The notes beneath the pieces were generated by a model. The model was not told the DNA's origin and made no database searches. It saw nothing but the letters and a program-made list of their open reading frames with translations. DNA of 46,459 bases from Alphaproteobacteria bacterium (GTDB lineage: Bacteria; Pseudomonadota; Alphaproteobacteria; Micropepsales; Micropepsaceae). Each line of letters starts with the position of its first letter. Within the stretch, counting starts at the first letter, position 1. Below, one piece after another: positions 15,115 to 23,741 of this stretch. The position numbers were made by a program, and so were the translations under genes. The DNA lies in NCBI GenBank assembly GCA_015654635.1, contig JAATGP010000041.1, positions 1-46,459 on the forward strand, written 5' to 3'.

Positions 15115-16296
15115 ATGGACATGAACTTCGCCCCTCCCTGGCCGGAACAGGAGCTCTCCCCTGACAGCCTGTTTGGATGCCTCATCCGCACGGCTGTCGA
15201 CGGCATTATGGTGATCGACGATCTGGGGCTCATCCAGGTCTACAATGCGGCCTGCGTCCGCCTCTTCCAGTACGCCGAGGCTGAGGTGCTAGGGCAGAAT
15301 GTCAAAATGCTGATGCCGACGTCTTATCGCGACCAGCATGACGACTACCTCGCCCATTTCAAAAAGACTGGAGAGGCCCGCATTATCGGGATCGGCCGCG
15401 AAGTCAGCGGTCAACGCAAGGACGGCAGCATCTTTCCGATGTACCTGTCTGTTGGCGACGGCATGCTTTACGGCAAGCGCGTCTTCATCGGCATCGTCCA
15501 CGACCTTTCGGCGCTCTACCAGGAGCGCGAGGCCTATGAAACGCACCTTCTCAGCTTGCGTGAGGAGTTGGTGCATGTGGCGCGGGTGAGCGAGCTTGGC
15601 CAAGTCTCAGCCGGGATTGCCCACGAGCTTAACCAACCACTCACGGCCATGCTCAATTATGCCAATGCTGCCAGGCGCCTATCGGCCAGCGGCAATGCCG
15701 AAGATATGCAAAAAGTCCAGGCAGTCATCGGCAAAGTCGCCCAACAGGCCGAACGCGCCGGACAGATTGTGCGCCGCATGCGCGACTTCCTCGAAAAGCG
15801 CGCCGGTCAGCGGGCCTTTGACGATATCGTGGAGATCGTCGACGATGCTATGGCGCTCGGCCTGATCGGTGCCAAAGCCAGCAACATCCAGACCCACTTC
15901 GAACCCGAAGCTGGGTTGCCCGCAGTGTTGGTCGATCGCGTGCAGATTCAGCAGGTGCTGGTCAACCTGCTGCGCAACGCCGTGGAGGCCATGGAGCAAG
16001 CGGAGCGGCGCCAATTGACCGTCACAGCCGCGCGGCAAGGTGAGGACCGTATCGAGGTTACCGTCGCTGATACCGGACATGGCATCGCAGATGCCATCGC
16101 CAGCCAGCTCTTCAAACCCTTCATCACCACAAAAGATCACGGCATGGGCATCGGGCTGGCCATCAGCAAGACCATTATCGAAGCCCACGGCGGCACAATG
16201 ACCGTTGAACCCAATCCTGGCGGCGGTACGATTTTCCGCTTCTCCGTGCCGGTCGATGCCGCAGCAGCCCAGATTGAGCGGATCAAATCGCATTAA
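15115..16296 (+). CDS. FixL-like PAS sensor histidine kinase without the heme-ligand histidine
   Basis: The product is 393 residues: one PAS domain (about 18-130), then a HisKA domain with phospho-acceptor H170 in AGIAHELNQPLTAMLNYANA, then HATPase with N box NLLRNAVEAME, G1 DTGHGIAD, F box LFKPFITT and G2 GMGIGLAIS. The PAS core IIGIGREVSGQRKDG is very close to FixL. However, the residue just before IIGIGR, which is the proximal heme histidine (His200) in Bradyrhizobium FixL, is Arg89 here, and the distal-side FPMHLS is FPMYLS (Tyr110). So oxygen sensing by heme is unlikely and another ligand or redox cue is expected. No membrane helix is visible, so it is cytoplasmic. No response regulator is encoded beside it. 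Confidence 0.9.
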   Translation: MDMNFAPPWPEQELSPDSLFGCLIRTAVDGIMVIDDLGLIQVYNAACVRLFQYAEAEVLGQNVKMLMPTSYRDQHDDYLAHFKKTGEARIIGIGREVSGQRKDGSIFPMYLSVGDGMLYGKRVFIGIVHDLSALYQEREAYETHLLSLREELVHVARVSELGQVSAGIAHELNQPLTAMLNYANAARRLSASGNAEDMQKVQAVIGKVAQQAERAGQIVRRMRDFLEKRAGQRAFDDIVEIVDDAMALGLIGAKASNIQTHFEPEAGLPAVLVDRVQIQQVLVNLLRNAVEAMEQAERRQLTVTAARQGEDRIEVTVADTGHGIADAIASQLFKPFITTKDHGMGIGLAISKTIIEAHGGTMTVEPNPGGGTIFRFSVPVDAAAAQIERIKSH

Positions 16297-16331
16297 GCCG
16301 CGCCCTCATCTTCTGTCGCGACAACTTCTGT

Positions 16332-16487
16332 TTACTATTCGTCAGCCAATGGCACGGGTCTTGCGCTTGCCATCAGCAAGTCCATCGTCGAAGGGCATGG
16401 CGGCGTGTTGACGGCTACACCGCGTGCCGCACCCTTTTCCGCTTTACGCCACTGGCGGCGGCTCATAATACCGTCGAAAGGGCATAA
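16332..16487 (+). pseudogene. Relic of a histidine kinase C-terminus
   Basis: Directly after the kinase, the plus strand still reads YYSSANGTGLALAISKSIVE and then GHGGVLTATPRA from 16333. This is the G2 box and final strands of a HATPase domain. After a one-base shift near 16425 it continues as TLFRFTPLAAAHNTVERA and stops at 16487. It has no start and no kinase core. It resembles but is not identical to the end of the intact kinase (GMGIGLAISKTIIEAHGG), so it is either a diverged partial duplication or what is left of a second kinase gene. The 3' end of the opposite-strand phosphoesterase gene now overlaps it. Confidence 0.7.
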
Positions 16488-17218
16488 TGCGCCCCATCCC
16501 AACTGATGGCGGTGACCGTGTAATCGCACGCCGCCACATCGATTATATTGTAGCCTGCCGCGCCCGAGCGCTCGCGATCCGAAAGCGCAGTGTTGGCGCA
16601 AAGCTCGCAGATATCCGTACCCGATGCATCGGCACAGGTTTTGCTGGTACGATGGAGATGTCCGTGTAGCAGCAGGCGCATGCCGGCGGCGGCCAATTCG
16701 TCGAAAGCCCGGGGCCCGCGGGAGGTGGTGGAGCGGCGAACATCGAGCGCATGGGGCCGCAATGGATGATGGCAGGCCACGATTCCAAGCCGCCCTTGTA
16801 GATTTTCCCGGAGCAATGCCTCGACCGGGCCGACCCTCGCGGAAGCCGCATTGCCGAGTGACCAATCGCCGAAGCGCGAACCAACCGCAGTGTTAAGGCC
16901 GATCACGAGAACATCGCTGCTTTCCAGATAGAGCGGCTGGTCAAGGAAATAGCGTGAGAAGCGTGAAAAGGGTTTGCCGAAAATACCGGCGATGGGCACA
17001 TCGTGATTGCCCGGTACGACCAGCTTTTGGCCTGGCAGGCGCGCCAATAGAGCCGCCGCCGTTGCAAATTCTCTGTTGCGGCCACGACGCGTGAGATCGC
17101 CGGTTTCGACAACGAAGTCTGGTTTTGCTGCAGCAATGCTCTCGATCAAAGCCTCGACCTGCGCCTCGCTGCGGGCCGGACAGTGCAGATCGGAGAGATG
17201 CACAATGCGTGTCGTCAC
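16463..17218 (-). CDS. Metallophosphoesterase (calcineurin-like)
   Basis: The product is 251 residues. A GTG start at 17218 is preferred: AGAAGG stands seven bases upstream and the protein then opens directly with TTRIVHLSDLH. The metal motifs are complete: D10-L-H12, TGD41, PGNHD (69-73), CHHPL and HGHLH. There is no signal peptide, so it is cytoplasmic, and it belongs to the CpdA/LpxH-like broad group, which cleaves phosphodiesters or pyrophosphates such as cAMP or UDP-diacylglucosamine. It is divergent from a diacylglycerol-kinase-family gene (87-bp gap), which hints at lipid phosphate metabolism. The last codons overlap the kinase relic on the other strand. Confidence 0.87.
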   Translation of the reverse strand: MTTRIVHLSDLHCPARSEAQVEALIESIAAAKPDFVVETGDLTRRGRNREFATAAALLARLPGQKLVVPGNHDVPIAGIFGKPFSRFSRYFLDQPLYLESSDVLVIGLNTAVGSRFGDWSLGNAASARVGPVEALLRENLQGRLGIVACHHPLRPHALDVRRSTTSRGPRAFDELAAAGMRLLLHGHLHRTSKTCADASGTDICELCANTALSDRERSGAAGYNIIDVAACDYTVTAISWDGAHYALSTVL

Positions 17219-17305
17219 AGGGAACCTTCTTTGGCAGCCCAATTCACCTGTGGGCCTGGTGAACAGCGGGCGGCCTCAGGCGTTGTCCCAGATACAAGAC
17301 CGGTG

Positions 17306-18277
17306 ATGCAAGCGATGGTTCCCTCGCCTTTTGATCTTAAAGCCCTGAAGCTAGGGGTGTTGCTCAACCGTTCCAGCGGCCGTTGTGATGCCGCCGCGGA
17401 AGCAACCCTTGGAAACCTGTTGCCCGAAGCTGGCTTGACGCCAGCCGTGATGGAATGCGTCCTCGGAGACGAAGTGGATGCCGCGCTGAGACGGCTAGCG
17501 GCAGCTGATCTTGGCGCCCTGATCGTGCTCGGCGGCGATGGCACCATTCGCAGCGCCGCAGAAAAATGCAGCAAGGCCGATATCCCGCTTATCGCCTTGC
17601 CGGGTGGCACCATGAACATGCTGCCCAAGGCGCTCTATGGCGAACGCAATTGGCAACAGGCACTGCGCGATACCGCGGCCCGGCCGCGGCTCGTCGACGT
17701 TGGCGCAGGACAGGTGGATGGGCTGCGCTTCTTTTGTGCCGGCATCTTCGGCACACCCGCCCATTGGGCCGAAGCGCGCGAAGCTTGGCGCAAAAACCAA
17801 TTCCGCAAAGCGTTCGCTCATGCCTTAAAGGCTTACCGGCGCAGCTTCACCATGCGGCTTGGTTATCACATAGGCTCGGCAGAAATCGATAGGGCCACCG
17901 CGCTGGCCGTGCTCTGCCCCTTGATCTCCAAGGTTATGCCTTGGGATGCGCCGGCGTTTGAAGTGGCAGCCCTCCATACCCGCGATCTCGGTGAGGCGTT
18001 CACGCTCGCGCTCGCTGGGCTGTTCTCGGATTGGCGGGTGGCGGCACAGGTAACGACCATCGCAACACGCTCACTAACGATCAGCGCCAAACGGCCCATT
18101 CCAGCCCTTCTCGACGGGGAACGTGTGATGTTGAAACGATCGGCCGACATCACATTCGTGCCGAATGCCTTCAGAGCCCTAATACCGGAAGGTGTCCTCA
18201 CCCCCTCGCATGCCGAAGAGGTTAGCTCGGTTGATGCTGCAACACCCAAGGCACAAGCTCAGTCAGCACCGCACTGA
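17306..18277 (+). CDS. Diacylglycerol kinase catalytic-domain (DAGK/LCB5/NAD kinase superfamily) protein
   Basis: The product is 323 residues. The nucleotide-binding signature is VLGGDGTIRSAAEKC (GGDGT at 76-80), followed by LIALPGGTMNMLPKALYG, the GGT-N loop of YegS/DgkB-type lipid kinases. A second ATG at 17315 is an equally possible start. Family members phosphorylate diacylglycerol, sphingoid bases or related lipids on the inner leaflet. The 3' end overlaps that of the convergent lipoprotein gene by 56 bases. The final 20 residues are low-complexity and may be dispensable. Confidence 0.88.
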   Translation: MQAMVPSPFDLKALKLGVLLNRSSGRCDAAAEATLGNLLPEAGLTPAVMECVLGDEVDAALRRLAAADLGALIVLGGDGTIRSAAEKCSKADIPLIALPGGTMNMLPKALYGERNWQQALRDTAARPRLVDVGAGQVDGLRFFCAGIFGTPAHWAEAREAWRKNQFRKAFAHALKAYRRSFTMRLGYHIGSAEIDRATALAVLCPLISKVMPWDAPAFEVAALHTRDLGEAFTLALAGLFSDWRVAAQVTTIATRSLTISAKRPIPALLDGERVMLKRSADITFVPNAFRALIPEGVLTPSHAEEVSSVDAATPKAQAQSAPH

Positions 18278-18839
18278 AAGCGACTGTGATCGCGGCAACG
18301 CTGGCATCCACAGAATTGGCCGAGGCGCGAACCTCTTTGGTGATCTCGGTGGTACCGACAATCCGGCGTGAGCGCGCCTCGATCAGGCGCACACCAATCC
18401 GCACAACGCCGACCGGGGCGCCTTCGCCGGAATCATAACGGGTTTCGAAGTCTCGTAAATCGGTGTTGAGGATGAGATCTGACCGGGTTCCGCTACTGTC
18501 GCGTGCCACACTGGCAATACGCCCGGAGCGCTCAAAAGCCTCCACTAGAGCGATTTGCACCAGATCCGGCACCTGATCCGACCAGGCCGCATTGGCGTAA
18601 AAATCAAGCCCGGCAGGTGGGCGCGAAATCACGATACGCTCACTATCGAGCCCAGCGGTCGAATCCGGAACTTGCACGGATAGCGCCCAAGCAACGGCAG
18701 CGCCCGGAATGGCGGCCATTTTCGGTTCCAGCACATACAATTTCGGCGCCGGCGGCGGACCCACAATATCGGAACACCCAGCAACGAGGAGTCCGGAAGC
18801 AGCCGCGAGCAAGGCGCGGCGATGAAGCGTTATGGTCAT
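18222..18839 (-). CDS. ABC-type transport auxiliary lipoprotein (PqiC/YmbA-like, PF03886 type)
   Basis: The product is 205 residues with a lipoprotein signal ending in VAGC (Cys22). The body has the alternating strands of the ABC_trans_aux family: KLYVLEPK near the start, DSERIVISRPPAGLDFYANAAWSDQVPDLVQIAL, and a C-terminal VRASANSVDASVAAITVAFSAVLTELV. Its start overlaps the stop of the MlaD gene by four bases (ATGA), so translation is coupled. In related systems this lipoprotein links the MCE ring to the outer membrane. It is the last gene of the mla-like operon. Confidence 0.88.
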   Translation of the reverse strand: MTITLHRRALLAAASGLLVAGCSDIVGPPPAPKLYVLEPKMAAIPGAAVAWALSVQVPDSTAGLDSERIVISRPPAGLDFYANAAWSDQVPDLVQIALVEAFERSGRIASVARDSSGTRSDLILNTDLRDFETRYDSGEGAPVGVVRIGVRLIEARSRRIVGTTEITKEVRASANSVDASVAAITVAFSAVLTELVPWVLQHQPS

Positions 18840-19687
18840 GGCGGTGTATATCCCTTGCGCCTGTCGCCGAAGAGAAGCTTGGTCGGCTGACGGTCGAGCT
18901 GCGTGGTGAGGCGATCCAGGCTCGTGACGGTGCGCCGTGTATCGGCGATGAGGCCAGTCAATTCCGCAAGACCATCACCGCGCACAAAATCATCCGCATC
19001 ATCGGCGAGTTTGCCGAATTTCTTAAGACTCTGATTGGCGGTGGCGATGGTTCCCGGAAGCTCTTTGGAGGCGGCTGAGAAATTGGCCAACGCCTTATCT
19101 ATCTCAGCGGAACGGCCAGCGATGGTGGTCGTCACCTGATCGACATTTGCCAGCGTATGCGTCAAATGTTTTACGTTGTCGTCGGAAAGCACCGCCTGAA
19201 GCCGCTCGGCGACATCGTTGAGCTTAGAGAGAAGCTGCGGGGCGCTTTGGGTGAGCTGCTGCAGGGCCGAAGGCGCTGCTTTGATCACAGGAAAGCCCTC
19301 GCCGCCTTGATTGTCCAACAGCTGGGCATTTTTGGTGCCACCCGAAATCTCGACATAGGAGCCGCCGGTCAGACCTTGCGGTTCGATAGACGAAATGGAA
19401 TCCGTGCGGATGCCGAGCCCTGGCTGAACTTGCAGCGTGGCAATCACAATTTGCGGATCGGTGGGATCGAACTGCAGATCGAGGATATGGCCGACCTCAA
19501 TGCCGTTGTAGCGCACCGCGGTGCCCTTGCCGAGACCGGTCACGGGACCGTGGAAATAGGTCCGGTAATATTTGTATTCGTGGCTGTATTGCGCGCCAGC
19601 CAGCCACAGGATCGTGATCACAAGCGCCAGGATGCAGACCAAAACGAAGGCCCCAACCGCAACGTAATTGGCCCTGGTTTCCATCAT
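18836..19687 (-). CDS. MlaD-type MCE-domain substrate-binding protein
   Basis: The product is 283 residues. One N-terminal membrane helix (about 8-30) anchors it in the inner membrane. The MCE domain follows (FHGPVTGLGKGTAVRYNGIE, VGHILDLQFDP, PQGLTGGSYVEISGG), then a long helical stretch with LTHTLANVDQVTTTIAGRS typical of MCE proteins that form a tube. It would form a hexameric lipid-binding ring in the periplasm on top of the permease/ATPase. Six bases separate it from the ATPase stop. Confidence 0.93.
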   Translation of the reverse strand: MMETRANYVAVGAFVLVCILALVITILWLAGAQYSHEYKYYRTYFHGPVTGLGKGTAVRYNGIEVGHILDLQFDPTDPQIVIATLQVQPGLGIRTDSISSIEPQGLTGGSYVEISGGTKNAQLLDNQGGEGFPVIKAAPSALQQLTQSAPQLLSKLNDVAERLQAVLSDDNVKHLTHTLANVDQVTTTIAGRSAEIDKALANFSAASKELPGTIATANQSLKKFGKLADDADDFVRGDGLAELTGLIADTRRTVTSLDRLTTQLDRQPTKLLFGDRRKGYTPP

Positions 19688-19693
19688 CTCACC

Positions 19694-20485
19694 TCATGAG
19701 CCGAGCGCCGCGCGTCCGCGCGGGCCGGAGAAATAGTCCTGAATCCAGGGGTCCTTGTCACGCATCACCTCGGCAATCGTACCCACTTTCAACGTTCGAT
19801 TCACCAAAACGGCCACGCGGTCGGCAATGGAGCGCAAAGTGTCTAGATCATGGGTCACCATAAAGACCGTAAGATTGAGGCTTTTCTGAAGGTTGCGGAT
19901 CAACTCGTCAAAGGCGTTGGCGGCAATAGGGTCAAGGCCGGACGTGGGTTCATCCAGAAAGACAATCTCGGGATCGAGCACCAGGGCACGGGCCAAGCTG
20001 GCGCGCTTTTTCATGCCGCCGGAAAGTTCCGAAGGAAATTTGGTGGCGGCATCTTCACCGAGCCCGACCATGGCGAGCTTGACGGCCGCGATTTCGTTCA
20101 TCAACTCCTGGGACATCTTGGCGTATTCGCGCAAGGGAACCTGAACGTTCTCGGCCACGGTTTGCGAGGAGAACAGCGCCCCTTCCTGAAAGAGAACCCC
20201 CCAGCGCTGCTGCAGGCGCCTGAGCGCTGTCTCATCTGTGGCCAGTGCATCTTCGCCGAAGACCTCTATTGTGCCCTCTTGCGGGCGCATCAGCCCGACG
20301 ATGGAGCGCAGCAGCACCGACTTGCCCGAGCCCGAACCACCGACGATGGCGATAACCTCGCCGCGGCGAACATCGAGATCGATGTGATCGTGGATGAGGC
20401 GACCACCAAGATTGGTCACGAGGCCGCGGATGCTGATGACGGGCTCATCTGTATTTTGCGCGTTCTGTTGCGTTTCCACCGCCAT
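19694..20485 (-). CDS. MlaF-type ABC transporter ATP-binding protein
   Basis: The product is 263 residues. Walker A is GGSGSGKSVLL, the Q-loop is in WGVLFQEGALFSS, the signature is LSGGMKKRASLARAL, Walker B is EIVFLDEPTSGLDP, and the switch His is in VTHDLDT. The GALFSSLTV-like region (GALFSSQTVAENV) is characteristic of the Mla/Ttg2 subgroup. It starts on the base after the permease stop. It powers lipid movement between the membranes. Confidence 0.95.
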   Translation of the reverse strand: MAVETQQNAQNTDEPVISIRGLVTNLGGRLIHDHIDLDVRRGEVIAIVGGSGSGKSVLLRSIVGLMRPQEGTIEVFGEDALATDETALRRLQQRWGVLFQEGALFSSQTVAENVQVPLREYAKMSQELMNEIAAVKLAMVGLGEDAATKFPSELSGGMKKRASLARALVLDPEIVFLDEPTSGLDPIAANAFDELIRNLQKSLNLTVFMVTHDLDTLRSIADRVAVLVNRTLKVGTIAEVMRDKDPWIQDYFSGPRGRAALGS

Positions 20486-21622
20486 TCAGAACCCCAAAAT
20501 CGAGAACATGACGGAGAAGCCCGCGTCCAGCACGATGACAAGGAAAACGGACTCCACCACGGCGCGGGTGGTGAGCTTGCCGACACTGGCGGCGTTGCGC
20601 TCCACATTCAGACCTTCGTAGCAGCCCACCATACCGATGACATAGGCAAAGACCGGCGCCTTGATCATGCCAACCAGAAAGGTGTTGACGTTCACCGCTT
20701 CATGCAACTGCCGAATAAAGGCCGGAACGGTGATACCGAGTTGGAAATAACACATCAACGCGCCGCCGATGAGCGCCATGACATCGGCGAAGAAAGTGAG
20801 AAAGGGCAACGCAATAACAAGGCCAGTGACGCGCGGCAGGATCAAAACATCGTCGATGTTGAGGCCCATCGTTTGCATCGCGTCGATCTCCTCATTCACC
20901 TTCATGGTGCCGATCTCGGCAGTGAAGGCCGATCCCGAACGCCCGGCGATGATGATCGCAGTGATGAGCACGCCAAGCTCGCGCAAAACGCCGATGCCAA
21001 GCGCATTCACCGTCAGAATGTCGAGGCCAAAGCGGCTGAGCTGATCGGCACCCTGGTAGGCGAGAACAACGCCGATCAGGAACATCAACAGCCCCACGAT
21101 CGGCAGCGCGTTGATGCCGACTTGCTCGATTTGATTGACCGTCGCCGTAAACCGCACGTGGCGCTGGGGAGCGTACATCAGCTTGAACCACTCGACAGTA
21201 ATGCGGCCGAGATAACCGAGAATGCCCACGCCCTGGATCATCACGGCATGCGTCGCGCGGCCCAGGCGCTCCAGAAACGCAACCAGAGAAACATGCGTGA
21301 CGACTTCAGCCGGCGCGACCAGATCCTCCCGTTCAATAACGCCAATCAGCGGCTGGTAGTTTTGGGGAATATCGAAACGGTTGATCTTGAGGCCCGCATC
21401 TTTGAACAGCGCCCTGGTGCGCAGCAGCAGCCAAGCGCCGGTGGTATCCAAGGCATCGACCTGACTGGCGTCGATTTCCGCAACGGAAGCATTATTGGTG
21501 GCGATGGCTCGAAGCCCCGCATCTACCGCGGCAGCGTGATACACCGTCCACGGACCACCAGCTGTGAGCCGCAACGTTTGGCCGTCATGGTCCACACGGA
21601 ACCATGGGTTTGAAGCATTCAT
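20486..21622 (-). CDS. MlaE-type ABC transporter permease with N-terminal STAS domain
   Basis: From ATG 21622 the product is 378 residues (ATG 21634 is an alternative). Residues 1 to about 100 form a STAS-like domain (VAEIDASQVDALDTTGAWLLLR). The MlaE permease then begins with THAVMIQGVGILGYLGR and carries the family hallmark YQGADQLSRFGLDILTVNALGI, RELGVLITAIIIAGRSGSAFTAEIGTMKVNEEIDA and a final GCYEGLNV. E. coli keeps the STAS protein separate (MlaB); here it is fused to the permease, as in many alphaproteobacteria. A minus-strand terminator about 80 bases upstream separates it from the efflux gene, so the mla operon has its own promoter. Confidence 0.93.
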   Translation of the reverse strand: MNASNPWFRVDHDGQTLRLTAGGPWTVYHAAAVDAGLRAIATNNASVAEIDASQVDALDTTGAWLLLRTRALFKDAGLKINRFDIPQNYQPLIGVIEREDLVAPAEVVTHVSLVAFLERLGRATHAVMIQGVGILGYLGRITVEWFKLMYAPQRHVRFTATVNQIEQVGINALPIVGLLMFLIGVVLAYQGADQLSRFGLDILTVNALGIGVLRELGVLITAIIIAGRSGSAFTAEIGTMKVNEEIDAMQTMGLNIDDVLILPRVTGLVIALPFLTFFADVMALIGGALMCYFQLGITVPAFIRQLHEAVNVNTFLVGMIKAPVFAYVIGMVGCYEGLNVERNAASVGKLTTRAVVESVFLVIVLDAGFSVMFSILGF

Positions 21623-21703
21623 CGCGCTGCCCATCTTGGCTATTATTAGCTGTAGATGGGTATGGCAGCTAGGGGCACAGCGCGAATAGACGCCAATACC
21701 AAT

Positions 21704-21728
21704 GAAAAGGCCCGCATAAAGCGGGCCT
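21704..21728 (-). terminator. Rho-independent terminator after the NodT efflux gene
   Basis: AGGCCCGC/GCGGGCCT forms an 8-bp perfect stem with a 5-base loop. Read on the minus strand it is followed by TTTTC, 28 bases past the efflux stop codon. Confidence 0.85.
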
Positions 21729-21755
21729 GTCCAATCCTCAAACTGCCATTCAGCC

Positions 21756-23225
21756 TTAGAACGGCAAGCCGATAGGCAAATCGGTGAAATCCGGCACCGG
21801 AACAAAGGTGTTGCGCAAATCCTTGTCGGAACTTTGCGTAACATCCCAGCCACCGCCCAACGCGCGGTAGAGGCCGACGCCCGATTGCAGCCGCGACTGT
21901 TTGATCTGAATGAGCGTATCCTGCGCCGTGAACAGCGTCTGCTGAGCCTGCAGCACGGTGAGAAGATCGATCACGCCCTCGCGATACTGAAGTTCCGAGA
22001 TGCGGAAGGCTTCTTGCGCATTCTTCACCTGATCCGTCGTCAGCCGCTCCTGCTCGCCATACGCTGAGACACTGCCGAGTTGGGTTTCGGTGTCGTTCAA
22101 AGCCGACAACACAGCCGAGCGATAAGCTGCGATCAACTCGTTCTCGACGCCCTTGTTGTAGTCACGCTGCGAGGTGAGACGGCCACCATCGAAAATGGTC
22201 TGCGCCACCGTGGCCCCAATATTGAAGGCCAGATTACCGGGATTGATGAGGCCGTTGAACACCGCACTCTGCCAGCCGCCACCGGCGGTCAGACTGACAT
22301 CCGGCAAAAAGGCTGCCCGCGCCGCATCGAGATTGGCGTGCGCGGCAAGCAAGCTCGCCTCGGCTTCAGCAACATCGGGACGGCGTGTCAGCAGGGTGGC
22401 GGGAAGTCCGGGCTTTACCGGCGGAGCAACCATGCCTTCGAGGCTATTGCCATCGACCTTGAGCGTGCCGGGCATGCGGCCAAGCAGAATAGCGAGTGCG
22501 TTGCGCTGCTCACGCTCCAACTCCTCAAGCACAGGAATAGTTGCTTCCTGGCCGAGCACGATGGCGGTCTGCTGGGCTAATTCGAGATTGGACAATACGC
22601 CGTTCGACACCTTCGCCTGGGTGATGGCGAGAATGCGCTTAGCGGCCTCGACGTTCTTCTGCGCAATGTCGACACGTTCGCGCAAAGCCAGAACCGAAAA
22701 ATAGCTGCTCGCGACGTTCGCCTCGGTCGTGATGCGGACGGTATCCTGGTTATAAACGGCAGCCAGCGCCGTATTGCGGGCGGCGCGCACGGAATTGATA
22801 TTCTTGCCAAAGAGATCGAGCTCATAGCTCGCTGCGCCGTTAAGCCCGAAGGAATTCTGGGCGGCGCCCTGATTGAAGCGCTCGTTACGCGCGATTCCTT
22901 GCCGCTGGGCAGTGAACTGCGCCCCTACCGTTGGGAAAAGATCTGCCGTCGCGACACCAGTTTGGGCTTGGGCCTGCTGCAACCGGGCAGCGGCGGTTGC
23001 CATATCAAGGTTGCCGACATGGGCTTCATCGACGAAGGAGGTCAGCTCCGGATTGGAGAAGCTTTTCCACCAATCGGCGGAGACATCCTTATCGGCATCC
23101 GCGGCCGGAGCCTGGTATGCCTTTGGAAAGTCTTCCGGTTTTATCGGTTGCGGGGCGGTGGTTGCACATGCCGCCAGGGCAAATGTCAGCACGAGTATGG
23201 AAACACTGTTCAATAGGGTCTTCAT
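21756..23225 (-). CDS. NodT/OprM-type outer membrane efflux lipoprotein (TolC superfamily)
   Basis: The product is 489 residues. The lipoprotein signal MKTLLNSVSILVLTFALAAC places lipidation at Cys20, which decides the start at 23225 over an in-frame ATG at 23252. Two OEP repeats follow, with DWWKSFSNPELTSFVDEA near the start, AARLQQAQAQTGVATADLFPTV, YELDLFGKN, LLTRRPDVAEAEASLLAAHANLDAARAAFLPDVSLTA and FDGGRL. These are the classic markers of the NodT family. It forms the trimeric exit duct of a tripartite pump. No RND pump or adaptor lies next to it here, so it either serves a pump elsewhere or works with the neighbouring lipid system (speculative). Confidence 0.93.
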   Translation of the reverse strand: MKTLLNSVSILVLTFALAACATTAPQPIKPEDFPKAYQAPAADADKDVSADWWKSFSNPELTSFVDEAHVGNLDMATAAARLQQAQAQTGVATADLFPTVGAQFTAQRQGIARNERFNQGAAQNSFGLNGAASYELDLFGKNINSVRAARNTALAAVYNQDTVRITTEANVASSYFSVLALRERVDIAQKNVEAAKRILAITQAKVSNGVLSNLELAQQTAIVLGQEATIPVLEELEREQRNALAILLGRMPGTLKVDGNSLEGMVAPPVKPGLPATLLTRRPDVAEAEASLLAAHANLDAARAAFLPDVSLTAGGGWQSAVFNGLINPGNLAFNIGATVAQTIFDGGRLTSQRDYNKGVENELIAAYRSAVLSALNDTETQLGSVSAYGEQERLTTDQVKNAQEAFRISELQYREGVIDLLTVLQAQQTLFTAQDTLIQIKQSRLQSGVGLYRALGGGWDVTQSSDKDLRNTFVPVPDFTDLPIGLPF

Positions 23226-23741
23226 GGAGTTCGCTCGTTCGAGACCGGGCATCGGGCCGTTGAAAATTCAATATGGGGTTCAGATGGCATTCGACAACAT
23301 GTTTCTCTGAATGATCTTGATTTGGCTAGCCCCGGGAGAGGACAACTTTCCTTGATTGCACCACCCTACACCATCCCGGCGCCGCGAGCATCGCGTTCAG
23401 GCTAGGCTTTTTTGGGGCGGGGGGGCGGCCGGACACTCTGCGGTCTTGGGGACCCCGAAAAGGTCCGGCCGTCCTAACGACTGTGCCACGTGGTGGAGCA
23501 TGGTTTGGGCACAATCCCGTCATTGCACACCCATTGGGTCCGGAGGGACAAAAAGCGGGCAATGACGTTGAGCCGCGTTGCTGCGGTTCGAGGCGATAGT
23601 GAAACGGCGCTCGCGATTGCGGTAGTGAGTGGCAAAGCGAATTTGTAAACATGTGTCGCATGCCAGCCATCGCCCAAGTCTCGCGACCAATTTCCCGATG
23701 CGGCGCATTATGCGAGTACAGCTTACGCCAAGAGGTAACAC
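23226..23741. other. 516-base intergenic region with a stable inverted repeat
   Basis: No coding frame here looks like a protein. A perfect 9-bp inverted repeat, CGGCCGGAC (23426-23434) with GTCCGGCCG (23463-23471), encloses 28 bases that can fold further. It follows a G-rich run at 23414-23425. Neither strand has a T tract after the stem, so it is not a simple terminator. The rest holds the promoters of the NodT gene and the DUF486 gene. Confidence 0.5.

Noticed and set aside
19850..21613. 587-codon plus-strand open frame
   Set aside because: It is antisense to the MlaF and MlaE genes, both of which have all family motifs. Its residue mix (His/Gln/Asp/Arg-rich) is that of a reverse-frame shadow in GC-rich DNA.
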